From Kiritimatiellia bacterium (GTDB lineage Bacteria > Verrucomicrobiota > Kiritimatiellia > RFP12 > UBA1067), in assembly GCA_017450695.1 (NCBI GenBank), contig JAFSTA010000264.1, positions 1 to 64,000 of the forward strand: a DNA stretch of 64,000 nucleotides, read 5' to 3'. The position numbers were made by a program, and so were the translations under genes. Shown piece by piece: positions 1 through 8,044 of this stretch; within the stretch, counting starts at the first letter, position 1, and each line of letters opens with the position of its first letter. Below the pieces are notes generated by a model that did not search any database, had not been told where the DNA came from, and saw only the letters and a list, made by a program, of their open reading frames with translations.

Positions 1-66
1 TGACGCGTTTACGGACATAGCGAAAAATGACGAAAGCAGAAGAAACCAGGTTGTTTTGGTCTTTCT

Positions 67-228
67 TCAGTCTGCAAGTGCCTGTTTTATGAACACATCA
101 AAGAAAGGTGCGCGCCCCGCGCGGTGCAGCAGCGCGCAGACATACGCCAGCGCGAGGGCGGCGAGCGCCCGCCCGCAGCCCCACGCCAGGCCTCTCCGGC
201 ACGCCTCTATGATTTCAGACGGATCCAT
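67..228 (-). CDS. small single-pass membrane protein, unknown function
   Basis: A 53-residue frame reading leftwards, beginning MDPSEIIEACRRGLAWGCGR and followed by an Ala/Leu-rich hydrophobic segment (about residues 20-36, ALAALALAYVCALLH), then a short basic and polar tail ending KQALAD. The start is supported by a GGAGG/GGAAAG purine run just upstream and by a plausible promoter (250-278). I recognise no family. The charge pattern, with Arg before the helix and Arg after it, fits a small inner-membrane protein. It lies close to the window edge, so its operon partners cannot be seen. It could be a chance frame, but the combination of Shine-Dalgarno, promoter and membrane segment argues for a real gene. 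Confidence 0.5.
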   Translation of the reverse strand: MDPSEIIEACRRGLAWGCGRALAALALAYVCALLHRAGRAPFFDVFIKQALAD

Positions 229-557
229 CGTTTTTCACTTTCCTCCCGCATTCTACCAAAATCCCGCGCCCAATGGAACAACATCCTCGCCGCGTCTTTC
301 CGGCCGACATGGGTACTCGAATCTCTTATTTCAACCACGGAACACACGGAATGCACGGAAAACAATCCAGAAAGCCTCAGTTGAAAGTCTCACGCGGAGA
401 ACTCGGAAAACACAATGAGGCGGTATGCACGATCTCGAAAAACAGGAAGAATGGCTTATGCTTTTTTGAATTCCAAGTTCTGGACGATCTGTGTCGCTAC
501 GGCTGGTGCACAGCGAAGGTGTTCCCGTCGTCGCATCTCTGTCCGAAAATCACAGGA
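229..557. other. intergenic stretch with nonamer minisatellite
   Basis: No convincing gene. Around 333-361 there is a short run of the nonamer ACACGGAAT-type repeat (CCACGGAACACACGGAATGC). A related inverted copy lies near 37205-37240. The rest shows no clear structure beyond the promoter noted separately. Confidence 0.5.
250..278 (-). promoter_or_regulatory. putative sigma-70 promoter for the small membrane protein
   Basis: On the minus strand, TTCCAT (273-278), a 17-bp spacer and TAGAAT (250-255) sit about 20 bp upstream of the start codon at 228. The spacing is ideal; the -35 box is weak. Confidence 0.4.
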
Positions 558-1730
558 CTAGCTGTTGCATTTGACTCGGTTATGGTGCCTGCACAACATC
601 TGGCAGTTTGCCTCGGACGTGTCTCCACCCTTTGTCCACGCCGTGACATGATCGGCCTCCATTTCATTGAAGGCGTAGATGCGTTTCGCGTTCGCGTTGT
701 GTGCCAACACGCAGTCGGGACAGTTTGAGACTCCCTTTGACTTCGCGTCTTCTGTCTGCATTGCATAAACCCGCTTTGCGATTTTTGGATCGAATAGTCT
801 CACCTTCAGGAGTTCATGTTTCGTTTCGCCGCCGAGTACGTATTCGAAGATATTGCGCTTGTTCTTTACGATACCGTTGTCCGCGTCGGCAAACAACGCC
901 TCGATACGTTCCCACACCTTGTCGATATCGTATCCTTTTGTATGGTACAGTTCGTAGAGCCGCCCCCACTCAAGACCGCACATTTCATCTTTCACTTCCT
1001 TGAATGTACCGTCGATCCAGGCGATGACGCTATCGAAATATGCGGTCAGTTCCGTAATGCCCGTATCGTAACGATGGTCTTTTAGGTACTCCTCGATATG
1101 CCCTTTCGACACCCAGTCAAGTGCCGTCGCCAGAACCGCCTGACGCTTCTCGTCGCCCGCGACAAACCGTTTCCACTTTTGCATGTTCGCGTTGGACGAA
1201 TTGCTGAACACCGCCTTTGCCGCCGTAATGAACGGTCCCGAATACGTTGCATTCAGGAACTCCTGCTCGGTCAGCTGCTTGCCCGCAATGTTGATGGTCT
1301 TGAACCACTCCTTGATCTCCCTTTCAGGATCGTCACCTTCGCCCTCGCAGATGTAGATTGTGAGTGGTCTCTTGAGGAGCCAACCATGAAGCGCGGGGTC
1401 GAACTTGTGCGGCATCCCGTTCGCGTCGAGAACATCCAGCTGACCGGAGACGAAACGTCCGAAGCTCGTGATGCGCTGTTGGCCGTCAAGGACCTCGTAC
1501 TCGTCGCCAACTTTCAGGAAGTAAAGCAATCCAATTGGATATTTCTTCAGCAGGGAATCCACCACCGCCACATCGTCCTTGCCATTCGCGTAGATGTAGT
1601 TCCTCTGGTATTCAGGCTGGATAATCAGTTTGCCGTTCCACCCGCGTACGCCCTTGCCTTCAAGCGTGTTGTAGTGGAATCCCTTGCAGATGTCTCCTAC
1701 CGTGATGTCTGTACGAAGTTCAGTTTTCAT
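558..1730 (-). CDS. DUF262 domain protein with C-terminal HNH nuclease
   Basis: 390 residues. The N-terminal half has DUF262 (ParB/GmrS-like) features: IQPEYQRNYIY near residue 37 and the nucleotide-binding-type motif DGQQRITSF near residue 82. The C-terminal ~60 residues form an HNH module with a Cys pair (CPDC), the core EADHVTAWTKGG, an Asn, and CQMLCRHHNR, giving the Zn-binding Cys and catalytic His. DUF262 with a C-terminal nuclease is known from GmrSD-type and related modification-dependent defence nucleases. Here the fused nuclease is a plain HNH rather than DUF1524. The gene overlaps the upstream adenine methyltransferase by ATGA (1727-1730), so the two are co-translated. Inference: the nuclease half of a two-gene modification/restriction-like system. 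Whether it cuts unmodified or modified DNA cannot be told. Confidence 0.85.
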   Translation of the reverse strand: MKTELRTDITVGDICKGFHYNTLEGKGVRGWNGKLIIQPEYQRNYIYANGKDDVAVVDSLLKKYPIGLLYFLKVGDEYEVLDGQQRITSFGRFVSGQLDVLDANGMPHKFDPALHGWLLKRPLTIYICEGEGDDPEREIKEWFKTINIAGKQLTEQEFLNATYSGPFITAAKAVFSNSSNANMQKWKRFVAGDEKRQAVLATALDWVSKGHIEEYLKDHRYDTGITELTAYFDSVIAWIDGTFKEVKDEMCGLEWGRLYELYHTKGYDIDKVWERIEALFADADNGIVKNKRNIFEYVLGGETKHELLKVRLFDPKIAKRVYAMQTEDAKSKGVSNCPDCVLAHNANAKRIYAFNEMEADHVTAWTKGGDTSEANCQMLCRHHNRVKCNS

Positions 1731-2821
1731 TTCGTGTTTCCTTTCCTGCGGCGGATGAATATACGTTTATAGATTCGTTCGCCAGCAATCAGCGGTTGCG
1801 CTACCCTACTTTGGGGATCCCATAAACCGGCAGAAAATCCTTTCCCCTCGCTTTCTGTTGCCCCCAATATCTCGAACTGCTCGGGACAGAATTTGTCGAG
1901 GAAGGAAATCGGGACTCCCATCACGCCATCGTAATCACTCGGTATCGCGTCTGTGAACGGAACTTCGATTGCGTCATAGTTGTCGTATTTTCGATAGCCG
2001 ATCCCCTTGACCTCCTCGTGCCGCGAATATTTTATGTTGTCTGCCGTTGACATGAGTTGCAACGGCTGGTGTCTGCGCCCATGTTCAATGTTCGTGAACC
2101 ACCGGACGCCGGGAACGCGGATAAAACCTTCCCGATAGTCGTGCGAGTTGTAGTAGCTAAGGTTCTTGTCAACTTCCATAGATGACCTGAAGTATCCCGC
2201 CCCACGGACGAACGGGTTGTCGAGCCATATCCTGTTGTCCCTGATCAGGGGAAACACCTCTTTGTAGGTGATCGCGTTGCGATTCCCTATGATGGAGAAT
2301 TTCTTGTCGGCTTCAATTATCCATGCAAGGAATTCACGGAACAGAGAAAACGGCGGATTGGTTACGACCATATCCGCCTCGTCGCGCAATCTTTTCACTT
2401 CGTCGCTACGAAAGTCTCCGTCGCCTTTGAGATAAGTCCACTCGATATCTTCGAAATTCACCTTGCCGTCGCCTGTCACGTCATGGTCAAGCACGAAAAT
2501 CTTACCGCGTTCGTTCTTCGGCGTCGCGTCGTTTTGCGATGCGGCATACTCGAAGAGTGCCCCATACTTGGCTGTCTTTGCCGCCGGCGCGTAACTGGTC
2601 GAGATGAGTTTTTTCAGACCGAGGGCGGAGAAGTTCTCCGCAAAGTACCGTGTGAAGTTGCTCCATTCCGGATCGTCGCACGGTAGGAGTACAGTCCTGC
2701 CGTGAAACGTGTCGGGATCGTATTCGAGATAGGCGTTCATCTCCGTCTGGATGTCGGCATACTGCGTATAGAACTCGTCCTGTTTGGCTTTCTTCGCGTC
2801 CGACAGACTTCTGTTTGCCAT
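1727..2821 (-). CDS. EcoRI-family adenine-specific DNA methyltransferase
   Basis: 364 residues from the chosen ATG at 2821, which begins MANRSLSDAKKAKQDEFYTQ. The frame stays open about 35 codons further upstream, but that extension is unlike protein. DEFYTQYADI near the N-terminus is typical of the EcoRI-methylase family. VVTNPPFSLFREFL carries the NPPF motif IV of N6-adenine methyltransferases, and a conserved substrate segment KFSIIGNRNAITY follows. It should methylate adenine in a specific DNA site using S-adenosylmethionine. It is the first gene of an operon with the DUF262-HNH protein (4-bp ATGA overlap). A long imperfect stem-loop (2910-2981) sits in its probable leader. No EcoRI-like endonuclease is adjacent, so the DUF262-HNH protein is the likely partner. 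Confidence 0.85.
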   Translation of the reverse strand: MANRSLSDAKKAKQDEFYTQYADIQTEMNAYLEYDPDTFHGRTVLLPCDDPEWSNFTRYFAENFSALGLKKLISTSYAPAAKTAKYGALFEYAASQNDATPKNERGKIFVLDHDVTGDGKVNFEDIEWTYLKGDGDFRSDEVKRLRDEADMVVTNPPFSLFREFLAWIIEADKKFSIIGNRNAITYKEVFPLIRDNRIWLDNPFVRGAGYFRSSMEVDKNLSYYNSHDYREGFIRVPGVRWFTNIEHGRRHQPLQLMSTADNIKYSRHEEVKGIGYRKYDNYDAIEVPFTDAIPSDYDGVMGVPISFLDKFCPEQFEILGATESEGKGFSAGLWDPQSRVAQPLIAGERIYKRIFIRRRKGNTK

Positions 2822-2909
2822 CGCCAGTATCGGTCGCGACAAGCGCGACCATCCCCATGCTGCCCCCTTGTTCTGTCGCCGGACACCGTACCCGATGCAA
2901 AAAAAGAGA

Positions 2910-2981
2910 GCGCATTTCCTTTTCATGCACTCTGGCGAAGCCCCACCACGGGCTTATACGGATACATGAAGGAAAATGCGC
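2910..2981. promoter_or_regulatory. long imperfect stem-loop in the leader of the methyltransferase operon
   Basis: An outer arm GCGCATTTCCTTTTCATG (2910-2927) pairs with CATGAAGGAAAATGCGC (2965-2981) with minor mismatches. An inner stem AAGCCC/GGGCTT (2938-2943 and 2950-2955) closes the loop. It lies 89-160 bp upstream of the methyltransferase start. Possible roles are an operator/cruciform or a structured 5' leader that controls modification-gene expression. Confidence 0.45.
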
Positions 2982-3153
2982 CCGGGTGGGCACACCTTCA
3001 CTCACATGTCGTCCGTATGTGAAAAAAGTGGTGGTATTTCGCCAGAACGACGTGTAGCTCAGATGCTACATTGTTTGTGTGTCCGAGGGGTGGAGAGGGA
3101 GGTCGGCTTCCATACGTCGCTTGACTCTCCCGGTCAGTTCCTCGAACTGTCTT

Positions 3154-3182
3154 GTTTTCAGTCGAATCACCGAACTGAAAAC
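3154..3182. repeat. 9-bp perfect inverted repeat
   Basis: GTTTTCAGT (3154-3162) and ACTGAAAAC (3174-3182) separated by 11 bp, in the gap between the divergently read methyltransferase and rhamnosidase-like genes. The spacing suits an operator for a dimeric regulator as well as a hairpin. No T-run follows on either strand, so a terminator is less likely. Confidence 0.4.
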
Positions 3183-3318
3183 GAGGTTAGGTTATCAGAT
3201 CCTATTTCCGGATTCAAGAACGAAACGGCTGATGAATGCGTCGCAGTTTGACTTCCGGTGGTATTGCATCACAGGATACGGATGCGACGTGGCGCGGAAC
3301 GCGGAACGGAAATCTGGA

Positions 3319-3347
3319 TTGTTCTCAAGGGTGAAAAGGATTATACT
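3319..3347 (+). promoter_or_regulatory. putative sigma-70 promoter for the rhamnosidase-like operon
   Basis: TTGTTC (3319-3324), 17-bp spacer, TATACT (3342-3347), about 90 bp upstream of the ATG at 3438. The same TTGTTt/c-17-TATACT form recurs at 37272-37300. Confidence 0.55.
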
Positions 3348-3437
3348 GTTGACTCGGTCTTGAGTGAACGAGGCGGTGATAGTGTCGAACCTTACGGGGG
3401 TACTCGGAAACAAGGCGGAAATGGAGGAAACGGAACG

Positions 3438-5126
3438 ATGAGACTGGGTAGTGGTTTGATTTTCGCGGCGGTTGCGCTGGCGGCAGTTCAGGGTTTTACC
3501 GCTGGTTCGGTGAAGGAGGCTTGCGGGCTTGGCGGCGATGCATTCGCGGCATGGCGAGAAACCTCTTTGGCCAGACGAAGCGGCTGGTATGCGAAAGCGG
3601 AACAGACGATGCCGAAACTTTTCAGCCGCGAGGTCAAGCCTGTCGGCGTGGTCAAGGTCGTGCAGGACGCCTCCGCCTTTCAGGGGTGGCGGGCGGTTTC
3701 TGAAGGGGAGGCTTCCAAGGCGTTGGGACAACCGATGAATCCCGGCGATTCGTTTACGCTTGATTTCGGCGAGCATCTGGTCGGGACGCTGGCGTTTTCG
3801 CTCGTCAAGACGCAGCCGGTTATCGACGCCCCGGTGCGCCTCAAGTTCATCTTCGCCGAAGTTCCCCTTGAATTGGGCGAGGATGCCCGCAAGATCGAGT
3901 CTTTGCCGACTCTCTCCAGATCCTGGCTCCAGCACGAGGTGGTGACGATCGATGTCGTGCCATCCGAGGTGCGGCTTCCCCGCCGCTACGCCTTCCGTTA
4001 CGTGAAGATTGAAGTCGTGGCGGCACCGGGCGGTGGACGATTCGGCATAGACGGCGTTTCTGCGACGGCAGTGACGTCGGCGGATGTTGCCACGCTTCGC
4101 GCTTGGACGGCACCGTCCCCCGCACTGGCGAAGATTGACGAGATTGCGCGTCGGACGCTCCGCAACTGTATGCAGACCGTCTTCGAAGACGGACCGAAAC
4201 GCGACCGCCGCCTGTGGTTGGGAGACCTGCGACTGGAGGCGCTGGCGGATTATGAGACGTACCGCAACTTTGCGACGGTGAAACGGTCGCTGTATGTGCT
4301 GGCGGGGACCGTCGATGATGACGCGCGTCTCTCCAGCGATGCCTACGAGCGTCCGCGCGTCCACCGTGGCGCGTGCTGCATCCTCGACTACACCGCGCTT
4401 TTCGCGGCGACGGTTCTGGAATACCTGGAGGCGAGCGGGGATCGCGAGACAGCCGAGGATCTGTGGCCCGTCTGTGTGCGGCAGCTCGATTTCCTGTTGG
4501 ATACGATCGGCGAGGACGGCGTCTTCCGGGATAACGGCAAGTGGTGGTGCTTCATCGACTGGCAAAGTGCGTTAAACCGCCAGACGCCCGAACAAGGCGC
4601 ACTCGCATACGGGTTCCGCCAGACGCTTCGGCTCGCCAAGGTTCTTGGGCGGGAGCGTGATGTCGCGTTCCTCGAAAACGTCCTCGCACACATGGAGAAG
4701 GGCGCGGAGGGACGTCTGTGGAACGAGGGTCGCGGTCTCTACGTGTGCGAGAAGGACGGGCAGTCCTCGTGGATGGGGCAGGCGTGGATGGTGATCGGGG
4801 GACTTGCGAAAGGGGAGCGGGCAAAACGTTGTCTCAAGTCCGTCATGGCTGACGCGAAAGCGGTTCGTCCCGTCACGCCCTACGCGAACCACTATTTCAC
4901 CGAGGCCTTGTATGAGGCGGGCTTGCGGAACGAGGCGGAGGCGCATCTCATCGGGTACTGGGGGCGCATGGTGGAGTTGGGCGCGGACACGTTCTGGGAA
5001 GTGTTCGTTCCCGGCGACCAGCAGGCGAGTCCCTACAAAACGCCGCTGATCAACAGCTATTGCCACGCATGGAGCTGTGCCCCCGCCTATTTCCTGCGGA
5101 ACGCGAAGTTCCGCGCTGCTCGGTAA
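3438..5126 (+). CDS. secreted alpha-L-rhamnosidase-like glycoside hydrolase (GH78-type six-hairpin)
   Basis: 562 residues from ATG 3438, chosen because GGAGG lies 10 bp upstream and the frame then starts with a signal peptide (MRLGSGLIFAAVALAAVQG). A beta-sandwich-like N-terminal part is followed from about residue 235 by an (alpha/alpha)6 region. The segment EDGPKRDRRLWLGDLR corresponds to the conserved catalytic-region motif of GH78 rhamnosidases (usually D-P-Q-R-D-E-R...W-x-G-D). Further typical pieces are FIDWQ, SSWMGQAWMVIGGLAK and the C-terminal NSYCHAWSCAPAYFL. The likely reaction is hydrolysis of terminal rhamnose or a related sugar from plant or algal polysaccharide, outside the cytoplasm. 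The next hydrolase gene follows after 20 bp, so the two probably form an operon. Exact substrate is uncertain. Confidence 0.75.
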   Translation: MRLGSGLIFAAVALAAVQGFTAGSVKEACGLGGDAFAAWRETSLARRSGWYAKAEQTMPKLFSREVKPVGVVKVVQDASAFQGWRAVSEGEASKALGQPMNPGDSFTLDFGEHLVGTLAFSLVKTQPVIDAPVRLKFIFAEVPLELGEDARKIESLPTLSRSWLQHEVVTIDVVPSEVRLPRRYAFRYVKIEVVAAPGGGRFGIDGVSATAVTSADVATLRAWTAPSPALAKIDEIARRTLRNCMQTVFEDGPKRDRRLWLGDLRLEALADYETYRNFATVKRSLYVLAGTVDDDARLSSDAYERPRVHRGACCILDYTALFAATVLEYLEASGDRETAEDLWPVCVRQLDFLLDTIGEDGVFRDNGKWWCFIDWQSALNRQTPEQGALAYGFRQTLRLAKVLGRERDVAFLENVLAHMEKGAEGRLWNEGRGLYVCEKDGQSSWMGQAWMVIGGLAKGERAKRCLKSVMADAKAVRPVTPYANHYFTEALYEAGLRNEAEAHLIGYWGRMVELGADTFWEVFVPGDQQASPYKTPLINSYCHAWSCAPAYFLRNAKFRAAR

Positions 5127-5146
5127 ACAACGAAAGGAGAATCACA

Positions 5147-6478
5147 ATGAATACTCAGATCGGAACCATTCTCGCGGGCGTGTGCCTCGCGGCAGCGATG
5201 ACGGCGGGCGCGGCGACGACGCCCCGCACGGTGCGGATGGACCGAACGAAACTGCTCATCGGCGCGTACTGCCTCCAGGCAAACGCCCGGACGGACGCGC
5301 ATGTGGCGGCGATTCGGGAGTGCGGTGTGGATTTCATCATCGGTATTCCGGCGAGCGACCGCGCCACGCTCGACCTCTTCGCCAAGCACGGCGTAGGCGC
5401 GATCGTGAACGGCGTGGTGCCGGGCTGGTGGGGCGGCGACGGCGAGCGTGGCGGCAAGTTGCGCGAGGTCAACCCGCCGGAGAAGTACGCGGCGGGGGCG
5501 GCGGCGTTCCAGGACCACCCTGCGATCTGGGCCATCGACATCGGCGATGAACCCTCCGCCCTCGATTTCCCGTACTACGGGGAGGTGGTGCGTCAGCTCA
5601 ACCGCGCGATTCCCGGTATGCCGCTCTACCTGAACCTCTACCCGAACTACGCGAGCGTGGCGCAGAACACCGGAAAGCAAACCGTCAACCAGCTCGGCAC
5701 GAAGACGTATGCCGAACACGTCGATGTCTATTGCCGGGAGGTGCCGCTCGACTACCTCTCCTACGACTTCTACCCCTACCTCGACGCGACCGGAACGGAT
5801 CGATTCCTGTCGAAGATGTACGACAACTTCCTCGTCGTCTCGGAGGCCTGCCGGAAAACGAAACGATCCTTCTGGTATATCCCGCAGGTGAACTCCCGCG
5901 ACAACCTTCCCCCGACAAGCGAAAACCGTCTCCGCTTTCAGGCGAATGCGGCGTTGAGCTTCGGCGCGGAGGCGATCACGTGGGCGTGTTGGTGCAAGGG
6001 GTGGTGGACGAACAACGTGCTGGACTCCGCCGGACGCCAGACCGAGCAGTATGCGAAGTTGCGCCGCGTCAACGCGGAGCTAAAACGGCTCTCCCCCGAA
6101 TACATGAAGTTCCGTAACGTGGCCACGAGATTCGTGGGCTTTTCCGAGACATCGCCGCAAAACCCGAAAGAGAGTTTCCGCCGCGCGGAGTCGCTGGACT
6201 CCGGTGCGTTCCGAAACCTGCGTGCGTCGAACGGTGCGCGGCTTCTGGTGGGCGAGATGGTGTCGCGCGATCCGGCAAGCAAGACGAGAGCGGTTTTCAT
6301 CACGGCGGCAGACGACCCTACCGACGAACATCCCGCCACCTTCGACATCCTGTTTGGAGCGAAGAATGGTAAGGCGTTCGGCGCGAATGGGCAAATCCCT
6401 ATGCAGAAACGCGGCGACTCCTTCGCCGTGCCGCTCGCCTCGTGTGGCGGAATCCTGTTGGTGGCAGGGGAGGAGTAG
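5147..6478 (+). CDS. secreted TIM-barrel glycoside hydrolase-like protein
   Basis: 443 residues. ATG 5147 has AAAGGAGA 6 bp upstream and opens a signal peptide (MNTQIGTILAGVCLAAAMTA, cleavage near AGA-ATT). The body is barrel-like: ECGVDFIIGIP, WAIDIGDEPSALDFPYY with a probable acid/base Glu in GDEPS, then DYLSYDFYPY, SFWYIPQV and LSFGAEAITWACWC. These resemble clan-A beta-glycosidase-like folds (GH42 or DUF4434-type), but I cannot assign a family. The C-terminal ~100 residues look like a small beta domain. It is co-directional with the rhamnosidase-like gene 20 bp upstream, suggesting joint action on the same polysaccharide. Confidence 0.65.
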   Translation: MNTQIGTILAGVCLAAAMTAGAATTPRTVRMDRTKLLIGAYCLQANARTDAHVAAIRECGVDFIIGIPASDRATLDLFAKHGVGAIVNGVVPGWWGGDGERGGKLREVNPPEKYAAGAAAFQDHPAIWAIDIGDEPSALDFPYYGEVVRQLNRAIPGMPLYLNLYPNYASVAQNTGKQTVNQLGTKTYAEHVDVYCREVPLDYLSYDFYPYLDATGTDRFLSKMYDNFLVVSEACRKTKRSFWYIPQVNSRDNLPPTSENRLRFQANAALSFGAEAITWACWCKGWWTNNVLDSAGRQTEQYAKLRRVNAELKRLSPEYMKFRNVATRFVGFSETSPQNPKESFRRAESLDSGAFRNLRASNGARLLVGEMVSRDPASKTRAVFITAADDPTDEHPATFDILFGAKNGKAFGANGQIPMQKRGDSFAVPLASCGGILLVAGEE

Positions 6479-6816
6479 GGGTTGGCTTGCCTAAGGCAAG
6501 GTTAGGTGGTTAGGTAGTTAGGTGGTTGGGTGGTGGCGCGTAGCGCCAGCTGAGAAGAGGGGAAGCTGAGAGGCTGAGAAGCCGGTGGGTATAAGTGGTT
6601 AGGTGGTTAAGTGGTTCATAGAGGCGCTGCGCGCCAGCGTGTTAAGTCGGTAAAGCTGGGCAAGCGAGTTAAGCCTGGGAGGCGTCGCGTCCGCTGCGTA
6701 GCGACGGCGCCCTCGCCGTCGGCTTTCGGGGAAGCGGCCGCTTTGGGAGGGTCGCGCCCCGTCGCGACCGCAATGCTGAACCGGCTAACTCATAGGCAAG
6801 GCAAGAAAGGTTTGAG
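6479..6816. repeat. intergenic repeat mosaic (GGTTAGGTG minisatellite, R1 double hairpin, GTCGCG hairpin)
   Basis: No gene. From about 6500 to 6620 there are clusters of GGTTAGGTG-type nonamers interspersed with GCTGAGAAGC units. R1 occupies about 6683-6750: GACGGC...GCCGTC hairpin, then TTTCGGGGAAGCGG and a second stem. A GGTCGCG/CGCGACC hairpin follows (about 6750-6772). The mosaic ends in ATAGGCAAGGCAAG just before the next gene. Confidence 0.75.
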
Positions 6817-7746
6817 GTGTTCGAAAGTCTGCTGGTGGTTGCACGTCAGGTGGGCGTACTGTTCGCACTGATGAGCGTAGGCGTCCTTTGTAACAGGTTC
6901 CGAATCCTCTCGGAAAAAGCTGTAAAAGGACTTGTTGAGTTGTTGATACTCGTGGTTACGCCTTGCGTGATCATGCAGGCGTTCCAGCGTCCGTTTGACC
7001 GTCATCTGCTGCAAGGACTGGAATGGGCGCTCGGCATCGCCCTGTTCACCCATGCGCTGGGCATTCTTGCTGCGATGGGATTCCGTACCAAGGATACGCG
7101 ACGCCGTAGCGTGTTGCGTTTCGCCACTACTTTTTCGAACGCCGGTTTCATGGGCATCCCGTTGGAGTATGCGCTTTTGGGGAACGACGGGGTCTTTTTC
7201 GGCGCCGTGTACGTGGCTGTCTTCAATGTCGTGTGCTGGAGCTGGGGACTTGTTACGATGTGCGGCAGCATGAGAGAGGTGCGCCTTCGTACGCTCCTCA
7301 TCAATCCCGGAACCGTGGGAATCGCACTTGGACTCCCGTTTTTCTTCTTTTCATTCTCCCTGCCGGGGGCGCTGGCGGATCCGGTACGGATGCTGGCGGA
7401 TCTGAACACGCCGCTGGCGATGTTGGTGATCGGGTATTACCTCGCGGAAACCTCATTCGGGGAAGTGCTCCGTTGCGGCGCGGCATACATGGCTGTCTTT
7501 CTGCGGCTGGTCGCATTGCCTTGCGCCGTTCTGGGGAGCGTGTGGTTGTGCCGTCCGGCAGACGGTACGATGGCTGTCGCTTTGGTGACAGCCGCGAGCG
7601 CTCCCGTGGCGGCGCTCACCACGGCGTTTGCGGCGAAGTACGAGCGCGACGTCTCGCTTTCCGTCGGACTCGTCTCCGGCAGCACGCTCCTTTCTCTTGT
7701 CACCATGCCGCCGATCATCGGACTCGCGATCTGGCTCTTCCGGTGA
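6817..7746 (+). CDS. AEC (auxin efflux carrier) family membrane transporter
   Basis: 309 residues with GTG start (6817); GAAAGG lies 6 bp upstream. About ten hydrophobic segments. Family-typical pieces are the N-terminal GVLFALMSVGVLCNRF, LILVVTPCVIMQAF, and TTFSNAGFMGIPLEYALLG (the conserved N-x-G-F-M-G-x-P motif of AEC carriers). The C-terminus has a further N-T-P-L-A-M motif at the second repeat (DLNTPLAMLVIGYYLAE). The family exports or imports small organic acids such as malate; the substrate here is unknown. It sits between repeat blocks with no operon partner. Confidence 0.88.
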   Translation: MFESLLVVARQVGVLFALMSVGVLCNRFRILSEKAVKGLVELLILVVTPCVIMQAFQRPFDRHLLQGLEWALGIALFTHALGILAAMGFRTKDTRRRSVLRFATTFSNAGFMGIPLEYALLGNDGVFFGAVYVAVFNVVCWSWGLVTMCGSMREVRLRTLLINPGTVGIALGLPFFFFSFSLPGALADPVRMLADLNTPLAMLVIGYYLAETSFGEVLRCGAAYMAVFLRLVALPCAVLGSVWLCRPADGTMAVALVTAASAPVAALTTAFAAKYERDVSLSVGLVSGSTLLSLVTMPPIIGLAIWLFR

Positions 7747-8044
7747 CGGCGGGCGGCGCTTCGCGCCAGCGTGTTGAGCCGGTTAAGCTGGGCAAGCGGG
7801 GTGGCCGCTACGCGTCAGCTGAGAGGCTGAGAAGCGGGGTGTGGGGAGGGACGCGCCCCGTCGCGTCCGCTGCGTAGCGACGGCACCCTCGCCGTCGGCT
7901 TTCGGGGAAGCGGCACTCTTGCCGCTTTGGGAGGATCGCGCTTGCTTGTCCTCCGTAGCTTTGCGCAGGATAGATCGCGACCCATCTCTGAACACGCTGA
8001 ACCGGTTTCACGCGCTGGTGGCGTAGCCGCCCGCCGCTCGCCCC
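7747..8044. repeat. intergenic repeat mosaic with R1 copy
   Basis: GCTTCGCGCCAGC and GCTGAGAGG units, then a full R1 copy (about 7861-7934). Its second stem is AAGCGGCA...TGCCGCTT (7908-7927), compared with AAGCGACA...TGTCGCTT in the copy near 20876-20895. A GGATCGCG-rich tail follows. No gene. Confidence 0.75.

Noticed and set aside
3045-3105. tRNA-like string GTGTAGCTCAGATGCTAC
   Set aside because: Resembles a D-arm start (GTAGCTCAG), but no matching anticodon arm, T-arm or acceptor stem follows.
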